64,000 nucleotides of DNA from Craterostigma plantagineum (GCA_027422505.1 JAPQWV010000018.1:17130001-17194000), one strand, 5' to 3'; positions 24,458-36,547 are shown, numbered from the stretch's first letter. The notes: generated by a model from the letters alone, not told the origin. Translations and numbers: made by a program.

Positions 24458-25971
24458 ACGTTGTGCTTTCGTCGCTGAAATTCTGGAAACATTTTTTCTT
24501 TGTTTGTTCCCACAAAAATAGAAGGCTCATTCTCTTCTGTTTTAAATGTAACTGTCTTGCGATTGCAGTCAATAATAGCTCCGTATTTTGAGAGCCAGTC
24601 CATTCCAAGAATCACCTCATAGTCATTCATCGGAATAACTATTAAGTCAACAGACAATTCTCTTCCATTAATTAACACCGGAGAATTCCGTAAAACCAGA
24701 TTGGTTCGCATCGCAACTCCGTGTGGAACAGTCACATTATATTCACAATCAGACAGGGTAGGTGTAATCCCGAGTCTCGTCACATATTTAGTGGATGCAA
24801 ATGAATGCGTGGCTCCTGAATCTACTAAAATGCATGTCGGAAGTTTGTGAATAAGTAGAATACCTGCCACCACGGACGGATTAGCTTTTGCTTCCTCGGT
24901 AGTCAAAGTATACACACGTGCTGGCACAGTTGGTGGTTTCGCTTGAGCCATAGCTTGATTTCCTGGTGTCTTTTCTGTACATGATCTTGCATAATGCCCC
25001 GTCTTCCCACATTTGAAACAGATAGCATTTTGTGAGAAACAGATACCCGAATGATATCGTCCACATCTTGGGCAAGCTGGCATTGGAGCTGAAGGTCTCC
25101 ACTGATTAGGATTTGGTTGCTGAGATGGTCCAGGCTTATTCTGAAAATTTGGCTTTCCTCCTTTTTGAAAGAACTGCCTTTTCTGATTACCACCTCTCCA
25201 GTTTGCTCCCTGCACAAACTTTCGCTTTGCCTCATGAGCACGAATAATTCGTGTCTCAGCTTGTTCTGCAACCATCGCCCGCTCCGCCACTTGAGCATAT
25301 GTAGTTCCTTGTAGTCCGGCCATATTAACATCACGATACAACTCCGGCTTTAGACCCTCAAGGAATCGTTCAATCTTTAGGGCATCAGTGCTAACCATAT
25401 GAGTCGCGAACCTTGACAGTTGTTCAAATTTTCTGATGTACTCCGCCACAGTCATTGCCCCTTGTTTGAGATTGATAAACTCATTCATGCGTTGGGCTCG
25501 CACAGGTGCAGTGAAGTATTTATTTCGGAACAGTTCCTTGAAACGTTCCCAGTTCATGTTGATCGGATCCTCAATCGCCAAAATAGTATCCCACCAATGT
25601 CCTGCACTTCCTCGCAGTAGAAATGCAGCACACAGAACTTTCTCATTCTCAGGAATTCTGCTATATTGGAACATACTCTCTAATGTTCTGAGCCAATCTT
25701 CAGCAGATGTTGGGTCAATAGCATCCTCAAAAGTCGGTGGGTTCAGTTTGCGAAATCTTTCACCCACTGCTTCAACCCTATCCGCCTGAGAAATTCCGTT
25801 ATTTCTTGTCCCCTCAGAGTTTTGCTGCTGAATCAATTCTCGAATCTGCTGAGACTGCTGACGTACTAATTCAGTAAGCTGAAGGATAGCCGAATCACGA
25901 TTGTCAGTCGGATTTACATTTTCGCCTTCATGATTGTTTCCTCCACTGCCTTCACCTCTGGTTCTAACCAT
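24454..25971 (-). CDS. Chromovirus gag with zinc knuckle and aspartic protease
   Basis: 505 codons. Capsid-like region at about residues 80-240 (ending in the '[22 protein letters not shown]' retrotransposon gag signature), nucleocapsid CCHC knuckle [14 protein letters not shown] near residue 325, and an aspartic protease with [10 protein letters not shown] near residue 390 and [12 protein letters not shown] near 460. It ends shortly after 'FVGTNKEK' where the frame leaves the conserved path: a run of six A sits exactly at the point where a -1 shift would enter pol. The ATG at 25971 is the natural start, about 160 bases inside the 5' LTR boundary. Confidence 0.92.
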   Translation of the reverse strand: MVRTRGEGSGGNNHEGENVNPTDNRDSAILQLTELVRQQSQQIRELIQQQNSEGTRNNGISQADRVEAVGERFRKLNPPTFEDAIDPTSAEDWLRTLESMFQYSRIPENEKVLCAAFLLRGSAGHWWDTILAIEDPINMNWERFKELFRNKYFTAPVRAQRMNEFINLKQGAMTVAEYIRKFEQLSRFATHMVSTDALKIERFLEGLKPELYRDVNMAGLQGTTYAQVAERAMVAEQAETRIIRAHEAKRKFVQGANWRGGNQKRQFFQKGGKPNFQNKPGPSQQPNPNQWRPSAPMPACPRCGRYHSGICFSQNAICFKCGKTGHYARSCTEKTPGNQAMAQAKPPTVPARVYTLTTEEAKANPSVVAGILLIHKLPTCILVDSGATHSFASTKYVTRLGITPTLSDCEYNVTVPHGVAMRTNLVLRNSPVLINGRELSVDLIVIPMNDYEVILGMDWLSKYGAIIDCNRKTVTFKTEENEPSIFVGTNKEKMFPEFQRRKHNV

Positions 25972-26116
25972 GTTGTCTCTTGTACCCTAACAGTCCCTTA
26001 GACCAATAAATTATGCAATGCAATAAATTCATAAAATCAAATAACTTACAATCAAGGCTGTCTTCCGTGCTTTTGAGTGTGTATACATGGACAGTCTACA
26101 GAAACTGCAACCGAAG

Positions 26117-26127
26117 CTCTGATACCA
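26117..26127 (-). other. Primer binding site (initiator Met tRNA) of the chromovirus
   Basis: Minus strand reads TGGTATCAGAG three bases inside the 5' LTR, complementary to the 3' end of plant initiator methionine tRNA. Confidence 0.9.
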
Positions 26128-26130
26128 ACC

Positions 26131-28970
26131 TGTGACGACCCGCCATCTACTACTATTTTCATACACTAACTTATGTGACTAAATAAAATATAAAATATAT
26201 TACATAGAAAACATCGATAGAATTTTTTTTTTTTTATTTTACAAAACACACCACACCCAACTATTTTACAATACAAACATTGTTCAGATTTTACATACAA
26301 TACAAACGTATTTTACAAAACACACATAATTAAACATAACGCCCGCCACACAGGTCGCATCCATGTACACACCACCCTCAAAAGTCACCGGAAGTTCCAG
26401 AAGGACCAGCCTCGTCATCTAAACGCTTACATACCGGATTCGCTACGTCTACAACACATAAAACATGGGATGAGCTATAAAGCTCAGTAAGTAGGAATAT
26501 GCATGTATGCACATGTCCAAAATAGCAACGGCATCCACGACAATGCTTTCTAATACTATCCTCACATCATACTCATTCATTTCTCATTTTCATCAGGGCC
26601 CATAGCTACTTACTAACCGCACCATCATATCATGAGCTCAAATCCTATACGGATAAAAATACGATAGTGGCCCACACTGGCTAGGATAAGATTAGGGTTT
26701 ATCTCCAATCTTACCATTCACCAGGTCGCCCCTCTATCAAATTACTTTCCTGGCACTATAGTTCATTCTATGTGCCTTCCCATTACCTAAATAATTTAGG
26801 TAAATATATTCGACGGTCTTACCCCCGTCATGGTGCCTTTGTAGTAATAGCTACATTCTCATCTATCTACATTTCATGTAACTCACTTTCCACTCGAGTA
26901 ATATAATGCACGCTCATTCCTCAAAATACTTCATATACTTCGTGCGTGCACATGCTCGTGATGCATAAATAATGCAACAATAAATATTCCAAACCATCGC
27001 ATATAACAGATAACTCACATACCACATATTCATCGAATCAATTAGTCACATAACAATACACATATTAATCACTTTATGTGTTGTAGGTGAAATTCCCACT
27101 TACCTGATATCCTTAGCTTATCGTACGGTTAAATCGCTAACCTTCGAATCCTATTTATAAAACATATAAAATCATAGTTCGTTAATTTAATTAAGATTTC
27201 ATGAAATTGGCTTAATTTAGAAAACCCTAGTTTCAACTTTTCTTCGAAACCCTAAAATTTAAAACTTTACTTAAACTGAAAAATACTATTTATATAAATC
27301 TCGGCATGAATTAAAATATATCTCGACATTAAATAGATCTCAACATGTATGTACTAATAAATTCCGAAACTATAAATAATCTCGACATTTATATATATCA
27401 TCATCATATCGACATTTATATGTATAAAAATCTCGAAATTACTGTTCACTCGACATTTTATTCGACAAACTCACATCATATACCCCACTCGATATTTTAT
27501 AAATCTCGAAACAATCTTGTACAACCATGTCGACATTTTCTCTTCACAACTCACAAAACTCGAAACATCACATAATCACTCACTCGACATTTTATTCAAA
27601 ATTCTCACAACACATCTCGATATTTTCATAATAATTAGATCTCATTCGACATTCTCAACATCACTTCATTTAAATACCTCGACATCCTTAGTAATTTGTC
27701 TCGACATTTACATAAAATAAATCTCAATATCCTACCTCCCTATTCCTGTTTCTGATTCGACTTTTCAACTCAAATACTCCATGTCAACATCTTAATTCAA
27801 TTCGACTTTTCACTCAAACCAACTACATAATATACATTACACTCATATCGACATTTTACACAAGATCCCTCCTCAAACAATAATTATATGTCGACATTTT
27901 AAAACACTGCAAAGACACATATCGATATTCCATGTAAACATTCGTATAACTTCGAAACATTTTTACACAAAAATCTCGACACACTCATAAGAATTCTGAA
28001 ACCCTCTTTAATATTCTCCTCGACATCTTCATAAAACTTAAAACAATATCTTTCGAAAATCATAAACACTATTTGCTTCTAAACCCATATAAACTTCCGA
28101 TCAAAACTTATTTTTTCTCAAGAACACTTTAAATATCATATCAACTATAAGTGATGTTCTTCCCTTATTAAAAATCGAAAACCCTAAATAGCATAAACTT
28201 ACGTGAACTTCCAAACTTAATAAACTCTTAATTAAACCAAAACCTAATTAAAATATAAAAATTATAGTAAGAACTCTTACCAAATTCCAAGTTTCGTTAG
28301 AGTTCCAAGCTATGTTCTTCACTGCCTTCCTAAACGTTTTCTTATCTCCTAATAACCCTTTTCTTTCTATATTAATCTATCAACCTCAATTCAATAATAA
28401 CTAAATGGCAAAGAACTTTTAACCTAATCTTATCTTTAATCACGCAAGAAGTTATATTATATCTCTAAAGTGGTTTTCTTTCTTTGACCTTATACTTATA
28501 GATGTCGACATTGTAAATAAAATGTCGAGGTATATTATATATAAAAATTTCAGTACCAATATACCTAAAACAAATCTCGACATTTTCACTAATAATTTCG
28601 ACATTTACACAATAGAAGTCTCGACATCTTTCCTTCAACATAAAAAAAAATCGATACAACCTATCGACATTTTCTAAAGTGGATCTCGGCATTCATAAAT
28701 ACAAACCATGCTTAAATTTCGAAGTTCTCCTAATTCATTTGTTTCGAAATTTATCCAAAAGAAACCTAAATTTCTAAATATCATGTTTCGAAATTATCTT
28801 TACTCACACAACCTAATTTCGAAATTCCTCAAACTCAATATCTAATTTCTAAATAATGTTAGATATCATATAGTCACGAAATTAAATAAATACTAAACAT
28901 TAAATCATATCATCACATAATATGCATGCAAATTTATTGGCCAACTTACGCACGGAACCCGGGTATTACA
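26131..28970 (-). repeat. 5' LTR of the chromovirus
   Basis: 2,840 bp, essentially identical to 18630-21470 (constant 7,501-base offset until a one-base T-run difference, then 7,500). It should carry the element promoter and transcription start. Confidence 0.95.
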
Positions 28971-29167
28971 CCCCGCGACTTTGGCGGGGCGGGGCGGGCG
29001 GGCCCGTTTGACAGCTCTAGGCTACTACACTTCATATTCAGACTCACAGCGTAAGGGGTTACAATTTAAGGAGACTAACTTTCAAAAGTGAAAGTAATTT
29101 AAGGACACAGGTTTTCCCCGCATTGTCCCTGAATTGATTTAATTTTGAAAGTTAGCGCCCTTAAAAT

Positions 29168-30575
29168 TAGGGCTGAGCAAATTCGGATATCCGGAATTTC
29201 GGATATCCGAATTCCGGATATCCGAATTTTCGGATACCTCAAACTTTAAACCGCATCCGATCCGATTAAATTCGGATATCCGGTTTCGGATATCCGGTTT
29301 ATTCGGATATCCGGTTTCGGATATCCGAATCCGATTTTGAACACAACATTTACCTTAGCTGCTTTAAATAGAGCATGCAACAGAAACTATCAAGCGACAA
29401 ACACATTATATTAGCTTTACCAGAACCACATTTTACTGATAAGTCAAGTCATCTTCCTGAAAAAAAAAAGACAGCAATACATGTCACTATTACAGTGAGA
29501 ACTTAAATGAAAATAGGTAGAGAATAATCATGTCGATTGCATCAGATGTCATCAAAATTCAAACCCAAAGCATCAAAGGCATCTAGTGTCTCTGGTTGCT
29601 CCTTGACCAAGTCTTCCATGTCTACAATTTATAAAATGATATATTAAAAGTCAATACAAAAAATCATCTAAACTTGAAAATAAATACACTTAAAATATTG
29701 TAGAAACAATTAAAACCTTCTTCCAATTCCTCAATTTGAAGTACGTTTTCCTCTACGAAAAGAACCGGTGGTTTTCCTTTCTTACGAGTTGAGCAGCTCT
29801 CATTAGTACTTTTCTTTTTTCGGTATTTTCATTTCGCTTGTTTTGGTGGTCGAATTCTTCCATCAACTGCGCCATGTCGACAGCTCTTTCATTAGTATTG
29901 TCAGCCACGCTATCATATTCATCAGACATGCTTCTTCTGTAGATATAAAAGTAATTAGTAACCAATATACGTAAAACATTCCTAATATGCAATATTAACA
30001 TATTCCCAGTCGTAGTTTTATAGTACCATTCGAGGTATAGCCTTATTTTGAAATTATAACTTCAATATGAAAATCCCAAATTTCAGCCCTAACTCGCTGT
30101 AAATCCCAAATACAAACTTTTTCTACACATTATACGAGCTGAGGAACAAATTGAAGGCAAATGAAGATGCTTCTTACATTAATGGAGTCGAAACTTGAAA
30201 TAGTCTGCTCTCGGCGTCTGCTCTTCGATTTGCTTTCTGAAATTTTCTTCTGATCACAAATAAAAAGCAGTCTTCCTTGTTCACGTACTGCTATTGCTAA
30301 CTACTATCTTTTTGTTTATTTGGGCCTTGGGCTCATTTTTATTTTATTATTGTTGGGCTAAATATACTTAATTTGTATTTTAAAAAAAATTAAAATTCGG
30401 ATACCGAATATCCGAATTTTACCTTTGGCCCTATCCGGATCCGATCCGGTTCACGTCAAAAAAATGCGGAGCGGATATCCGATCCAGTTTTTTAAACCGG
30501 TTATCCGGTTTTTCGGATTTTGAAAATCGGATATCGGATCGGAATCCGGTTTTCGGATATTTTTGCTCACCCCTA
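29168..30575. mobile_element. hAT-like element with ggatatccg-rich ends and an internal open frame
   Basis: Ends TAGGGCTGAGCAAA and, reversed, TAGGGGTGAGCAAA are inverted. The 8-bp direct repeat cttaaaat lies directly outside at 29160-29167 and 30576-30583, as for hAT elements. Both arms are packed with ggatatccg/cggatatcc words (29180-29335 and 30390-30565), which are themselves palindromic. The centre has a minus-strand coding-like segment (29540-30000) that is not a recognisable hAT transposase. Confidence 0.8.
29546..29931 (-). CDS. Unrecognised small open frame carried inside the hAT-like element
   Basis: Minus strand. Starts at an ATG (about 29931) with MSDEYDSVADNTNERAVDMA and runs to an A-rich tract, after which a different frame continues (TRKKGKPPVLFVEENV, QIEELEE). 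A GT donor near 29717 and an AG acceptor near 29622 would add a short acidic tail ending LGLNFDDI and a stop near 29546. The parts look coding (no stops, acidic/charged composition) but one frame change lies at the A-run near 29815. I do not recognise a domain: no BED finger and no hAT dimerisation motif. It could be a captured host fragment, an N-terminal piece of an element protein, or chance. Confidence 0.3.
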
Positions 30576-31558
30576 CTTAAAATGCATCACATAAGTTTAA
30601 TTCATTGAACTCGCCACCCCTAACTCAGTGGAGAAAAAAAATAGTGAAGTCATAAAGAAAAAGAAGAAGAGATTCAAAAAAGTGTGGCCTAAGTAGTAGC
30701 AGTAGGAACAACAGAAGTAAGTACTGACATATAGCGCACCGTGAACATCCACGGCGCGGTGTTACCAACCGTATAGCGCCTCGGCCCGTCGTTTCCGCCC
30801 GAGCAAACAACGCCAATTCCTCTTTCCTCCGCGTGGAAGGCTCCGATCGCAATTGGGTCGCTCAAAAATCGGACTGGAAGGGCGAGCCCAGGCCTATCGA
30901 AATCGATATCAAGTCGACCCCGTCTTTTATTGCGTCGTCCATCGCCTTTAAGACGGTCGAGCCCTGACAACCATCCGATGTGCAAGCCTTGTAGCTCGCG
31001 ATCCTCGCGGTGGTTAGCCCGCCCCGAGCGACGCCTCGGGCGAGGTCGTAATAGTATGAAGCGCTTCGCATCGAATTTCCGCCCGCGATTGACGATGTGT
31101 GGGTCCCGTGGCCAACGTCGTCCCTCGGGGAAGAACCCGTGTTTGATGACGATTGATTCGAATAGAATCTCGCGCCTATCAATTTCTTGTTGCAGTTCGA
31201 CTTGTTGAAATCTCGGCCGCCCATGCAGACTCCCTTCCACCTCGACGGGATTTTTCCCATACCGTGATTGTCGAAGCTCGGGGACTCCGGCCATATACCT
31301 GATGGGCGACGAAGTGTTAAGCTTTTTTTTGGTATTCGACTCGACGTATGTTTTTAAAAAATTCCTCCTTTTTTGTTTGTTCGCTACTTCCTTTTTATTG
31401 GACGTAATAAATTGGAAAACCAAAAAAAAAGTTCTGATACGCTGGAAAACGAAGGCAAGCTTAGGAATTTCTGACGAACGGGATCAAAAATCGTTACTCT
31501 TTCGACACGAGAAAAGGAATTCTTTTGTTGCATAATAACGCGTCATAACTCATAACTC

Positions 31559-31742
31559 AAAGTCCCACCGTTGGTGTTCACATTTTTAAATGTGCCGTTT
31601 TCGTTCCTGAACTTTGCAAACAGTTCCCTTTTGGTCCTTTTACCCGTTCATCAAGTCAAATGAACAAAAAATGACAAGTTTTGCAAAGTTCATGAACAAT
31701 AATGACACATTTAAAAGTTTGAGCACCGACAATGAGACTTTG
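31559..31742. mobile_element. Small MITE with about 60-bp inverted ends in intron 4 of the dead subtilase
   Basis: Left end 'aaagtcccaccgttggtgtt' with 'ttttaaatgtg' is mirrored on the right by 'cacatttaaaa' and 'gcaccgacaatgagactt'; the 'gaactttgcaaa' phrase is also mirrored around the centre. About 184 bp. The intact paralogue lacks it in the corresponding intron. The target duplication is unclear. Confidence 0.6.
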
Positions 31743-32484
31743 GTATAGTTTAAGCACCACATATGTCGTTTTTTACCACCCTATTATACCCAAGTGATAA
31801 ATCAACCCAACACCTTAGGATTTTTACAAATCCTAACCTAACGTATTCAAAATTTGTGATGATGTGTCAGAATCTTAATCGAATCGGATTAGTACCCCCG
31901 GAGAAAATGGACCAAAATAAAAATCCTTGTTTCTATATGTCTTAAATATCAACCTTATCTATGATACGGATGATGACATCAGCCGGATCGTGAAGGGAAG
32001 GGTAATTACTCGACCCCGAGCTTAGAGTCGGCGACTTTGAGGAAATCCCACGAGCGCGTCGTGTGGAGTTTCAGCAATGGGTCGGGAAAAACGGATACAA
32101 TTCCTTCGTAACCTACATGCAATTTTTTTTACAGAATTGTAATATATTACTCGTCGGTCAAAATACCGAAGATTATTTTACCAAAATTAATTACTTGATA
32201 AAACAGATGCTTCGTCCGCCGTCAGCATGGCGAAGAATCCCTTGAAAGCGTGATTGTAGGAGTTGAGCACTGATCTTCTATCACTTTCGTCACTGTATAA
32301 TAATAGAAGATATTTTGCCATGATCGTTTCATTCTTTTCTAAATGTTCAAAACATGGGAGACATATTGAAAGACAACCTGGGAATCAAGGATTCTAACAG
32401 CTCCATATGATGCGATTCATCGACGCCTCTTCCTTCGGCGTTCGAAGAACTCCCCATATATATAACATAAGGCTGCTATCATCA

Positions 32485-32776
32485 TGAAGAAATCGGAAAT
32501 TGTGTGATTTGAACTTTCTTGTTCTTGAACTGTTCGATAAGGAAAACTAGAACATATTGATTGATAAAAAAATCTGCGCCAAAATTTACACAGCGTTCTA
32601 TATTTATATCAGACAGATTGGGCTTCGCAACTATTAAATATAAGCCCAATAACTCTCAGCCCAAGAATAGATTATAAGCACGGGATAGTTAAAACGGTTC
32701 TCCCTCTTATCAGCTTTCTTCAACTTCAGTTCTCTTCAGCTTTCTTGTACAGACCATTTCACCTAGATCTTCAACA
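32485..32776 (-). repeat. Copia 3' LTR
   Basis: 292 bp, in direct repeat with 37220-37509. TG…CA ends and flanked outside by catca. Confidence 0.93.
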
Positions 32777-32783
32777 CTCCCCC

Positions 32784-34526
32784 TCAAGCATGGTGTTCGT
32801 ACAAATTAATGACACCATACTTGTCAAGAAGATAGCTGAACTGGTCCTTCTTCAGTGGCTTTGTTAACAGATCTCCTGGCTGATCATATGTAGGAATGTA
32901 CTCAGCTTTTACAGTCCCATCTTCGATCTTATCTTTAATGAAGTGGCAATCAACCTCTATGTGTTTGCTCCTCTCGTGGAATACAGGGTTTGCCGCGAGT
33001 TGTAGGGCTGATTTGCTATCTGACCATATTTGGACAGGACACAGATTAGCAATATCCAGATCCTTAAACAGCCCAATCAGCCAAGTTACTTCAGAGGTGA
33101 CTAAAGCAAGTGATCTGTATTCGGCCTCTGTGGAACTCTTTGCAACAACAGTCTGCTTCTTTGATCTCCAGGAAATGGTGGAGTTTCCAAGCTTGATTAA
33201 GTATCCAGAAAGTGATCTCCTTGTATTTGGGCATGCTGCCCAGTCTGCATCACAAAAAACATTCAGCTGTAAGTTACTTTTAGCACATAACAGTAGACCA
33301 AGAGCTGGCTTCCCCTTCAGGTATCTCAGCACTCTGTAGGCCGCATCTAGATGTATCTGCCTCGGCTTATGCATGAACTGGCTGAGTACCTGCACAGCAA
33401 AGGTAATGTCAGGCCTAGTATTGCACAGATATAAAAGCCTTCCTACCAATCTTTGGAAGCCAAGAATGTCATCGAGCACAGGGTCATTCTTGCTTATTTT
33501 CTCCCTAACAGCTTTGCTGTTTTCCTCTATTGGAGTTGAGGCTGGTTTACAGCACATCATACCAGTTTCGTTCAAGAGATCAAGAACATATTTCCTCTGG
33601 TTCAGACAGATCCCCTGCTCAGACCTTGCAACTTCAATTCCAAGGAAATATCTCATCTCCCCTAAGTTCTGCATCAGGAACATTTCATTAAGATATTTCT
33701 TGCATTCATCAATCATCAATAGGTCATTACCAGTTATTAATATATCATCAACATAGACTAACAGAACCACAATCTTATCCTTACTCTGCTTTGTAAACAA
33801 AGAGTAATCATGCTTAGATTGAACAAAACCAAACTTACAGATAACCTCTATAAACTTGTGGTTCCATTGCCTCGAGGCTTGTTTTAAACCGTATAGTGGT
33901 TTTCCAAGCTTGCACACTTTGTGCTCTTCATTTCCTGCAATATCAAGACCTGGAGGAACTGCCATGTATACCTCATCATCTAAATCACCTTGAAGAAAAG
34001 CATTAGTAACATCCATTTGAAACAAATTCCAGTTAAAAATGGCAGCAAGTGAAAGGACAGCTCTTATAGTGACATGCTTAACCACGGGTGAAAATGTTTC
34101 ATTGTAATCTATACCTTCCCTTTGTGTGTATCCCTTTGCCACTAGTCTAGCCTTATACCTTTCTACCTCCCCATTAGACTTATACTTTATAGTGTAGACC
34201 CATTTACAGCCTACAACAGGTTTTCCCTTAGGTGGACTAACCAGTTTCCAAGTTCTGTTTAACTCAGGTGCTCTAATTTCTGAATTCATGGATTCTAACC
34301 ATCTCCTATCTCCCTTTGCATCCTCATATGATTTAGGAATATAATCATTAGATATGGCAGTTAGGAAAACTTTATACTCAGGAGTAATACCATCATACTG
34401 AATCATGTCTGATATGGGATATTTAACACTGCTAATCATACTTGCGTCTGATATGTAAGGTGAAACAAAGTCATTATGCCAGTAAGGAGGTTTAGAAGTT
34501 CTACCTGACCTTCTTTCCTCTTGCAC
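32784..34526 (-). pseudogene. Copia reverse transcriptase and RNase H segment
   Basis: A 580-codon open frame with KARLVAKGYTQREGIDY, NAFLQGDLDDEVYM, catalytic YVDDILITGND, DADWAACPNTRRS and KSSTEAEYRSLA. The domain itself looks intact, but stops between it and the integrase segment (about 34527-34672) cut it from the rest of the polyprotein. Confidence 0.9.
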
Positions 34527-34672
34527 ATGAGGCTGGTCTGGAATTACTTCTGCTTGGGGCTGACCTGCCTCAGTGTGTCCTGCATAGTTTCCTCAGGAAT
34601 ATTGAGCTGGGATTGATCTAAGGTGTTGCTGTTTGGCTGTTGGTAGGGCATGATTAGGTCATCATAGTAGTT

Positions 34673-36547
34673 CTACTCATGATGAGCAGGGAACTCCTCT
34701 CTCTCGGGGTTAGCAACATTCATAGTATATGCAAACAAACTCTCAAAGAACACTACATCCCTAGATATGATGAAATTTTCTGAATCTAAGTCAAGCAGCC
34801 TGTTCTGTGTGGTAGAAATATCCATAAACACACATGCTTTGGACTTAAATTGGAATTTATCTCTCTGTGTCAGTATCTTTGCAAAACAGAGACAACCAAA
34901 GACTTTAAGATGCATATATGAAAGCTCTTTACCAAAAAGAATTTCAAAAGGTGTCTTACCATTCATAATTGGAGTGGGAGTTCTGTTTGTTAGATAGACG
35001 GCAGTTTTCACACACTAACCCCAAAGTTTGATGGGCACATTTGAATGGAACTTCAGTGCCCTAGCAACATCGAGTATGTGCCTATGTTTCCTCTCCACAA
35101 CACCATTTTGTTGTGGAGTATAGGCACATGAACTCTGATGGATGATCCCCTTTGCAGTCAGCATATTATTGCATTCATGTGAGAAAAATTCAATAGCATT
35201 ATCACTCCTAACAATCTTAATCCTTGTCCTAAACTGGTTCTCAACATATTCTATAAAGTTTCTCAACATATCAACTACTTCTGACTTAGCTTTCATCAAG
35301 AAAATCCAACATGCTCGTGAGTGATCATCAACTATAGTTAGGAAATATTTTTCATTGTTATAAGTCATTTCCCTATATGGACCCCAGATATCTATATGTA
35401 CCAGTTCAAAAATACTGTGAACAACAGATTCTCTAACAGGAAACTTGGTTCTAGGATGCTTTGCTACAGGACATAAGGTGCAGTACTGAACTGAATGATT
35501 CACACTCAAATGCAAACCATTCATGTATTTAAATCTTCCAAATGACATGTGGCCAAGTCTATAATGCCACAAAGATACATCATCGGTCTTATTTGGTCTA
35601 AAAACAGTTCCTTTATCAGCATGATTACAAGAACCAGCAAGCAATGTTTTATTAGCATGATTGTAAGAACTAGTAAGCAACAAGCTATCTTCCACTGGCA
35701 GATTAAGGGAGGTTGGTTTGAGCATGTATAAGCCACTCTCCAGCCTACTAATCCCCTTTATCTTGCCAGTCAAGACCTCCTGTGTAACACAAAGATCATG
35801 ATCAAACTTAAATGACAGATTTCCATCCCTAGCCAATGTTGACACTGATAACAGATTATGTCTGAAATCTGGCACATAGAGAACATTCCTACGTTCAAGA
35901 TTCCTATCAAGCAAAACTCTACCAGACAAGTTTACCCTACTACATGATCCATTTGGCAGATTCACACTACGAATCAGGCAGTCAGTGTTATTAGAATCAA
36001 CCAAGAATTCACTGTTGCAAGTAATGTGATGATTGGCACCTGTATCTTTTATCCATTTAGATTTAGGGTTAGAATAGATGCCTGTAGTGTTTACACTGGC
36101 AGAGGTACCAACAGCCTTTATATCCTCAAGGCCGTCATTCCTTTCAAGAAGCCTCAGGATCTGTGAATATTGCTCACTGGTAAAGTTTTGCGCAGCACCT
36201 GAGCTCTCCCCCTTTATCTGATCATGGCTTGATTCTGGAACCATGATGTTGTTTGCCCTGCCTCTTCCAAAGCCAAACCTGCCTTGTCCTCTTCTGGCTC
36301 CAAAGCCTCTTCTTCCTCCCCTCATATAGCTGGGAGGATATCCATGTATCTTGAAGCAGTTGTCCTTGGAGTGGCCACTCATGTTGTAGTGATCATAGAA
36401 TACTCCTCCATTCTTTCCACTCTGATTGTTGTTATTGTTGAAGTGGCTGGTAGAGAATTGAGACATGAGTGCCATGGATGAATCTGTGCTAGAAGTCTGC
36501 AGATGAATTCCTCTCTGAGCCTCTTCATTTAACACCATTGAGAACAC
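34673..36547 (-). pseudogene. Copia protease and integrase segment
   Basis: 35015-36547 has a degenerate zinc knuckle (both first cysteines replaced by Tyr), protease KDTGANHHIT, integrase HHCC (H…H…CTLCPVAKH) and the DDE core (HIDIWGP, VRSDNA, TPQQNGVVERKHR). It stops right after 'PIKLWG' and the integrase C-terminus continues at 34673-35011 after that stop. At least one nonsense mutation therefore lies inside integrase. Confidence 0.88.

Larger units (their letters stand above)
18630..28970 (-). mobile_element. Ty3/gypsy chromovirus (Tekay/Del-like LTR retrotransposon), young and nearly intact
   Basis: LTRs at 18630-21470 and 26131-28970 start TGTGACGACCCG and end GGGTATTACA. The 5-bp target duplication ccccg is at 18625-18629 and 28971-28975. 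The element reads on the minus strand: initiator-Met tRNA primer site (26117-26127), gag-protease (24454-25971), pol (21506-24457), polypurine tract (about 21471-21485). The LTRs differ by one substitution seen (near 19374/26875) and one T in a T-run (near 20611/28111) over 2.84 kb. The pol C-terminus has a chromodomain-like segment ('[19 protein letters not shown]'). Gag and pol are in different frames, the only obvious defect. It is the innermost layer of the nest in the dead subtilase. Confidence 0.96.
18114..29020. mobile_element. GC-rich hAT MITE (copy 1), split by the chromovirus insertion
   Basis: The left end TATAGAGCTGTTAAAACGGGC and right end (reversed: CTAGAGCTGTCAAACGGGC) are inverted. 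Near-identical 8-bp direct repeats gctacaac (18106-18113) and gctactac (29021-29028) flank it, as expected for hAT. The arms are strikingly rich in GGGCGGGC/CCCGCCCG words around an AT-rich core. Only about 516 bp on the left and 50 bp on the right belong to the MITE; the rest is the LTR element inserted at ccccg. A second copy is at 50197-50661. Confidence 0.8.
17819..30651. mobile_element. Old MITE-like element, outermost layer of the nest between exons 5 and 6 of the dead subtilase
   Basis: The left end 'gtcacctactttttt' and the right end (reversed: gacttcactatttttttt, ctccactgagttagggg) form an imperfect inverted repeat like the ends of the element in PERK intron 7. The shared interior phrases 'gcagtttaaggacac' and 'gttagcgccc' support one family. 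The element was later split by a hAT MITE (18114-29020) and a hAT-like element (29168-30575). Its own sequence is now only about 17819-18113, 29021-29167 and 30576-30651. No clear target duplication was found, so the limits are approximate. Confidence 0.5.

Noticed and set aside
30625..31423. Two long minus-strand frames over the dead subtilase exon 5
   Set aside because: Only parts match subtilase; the rest are shadow frames of the same exon created by its high GC and one lost base.
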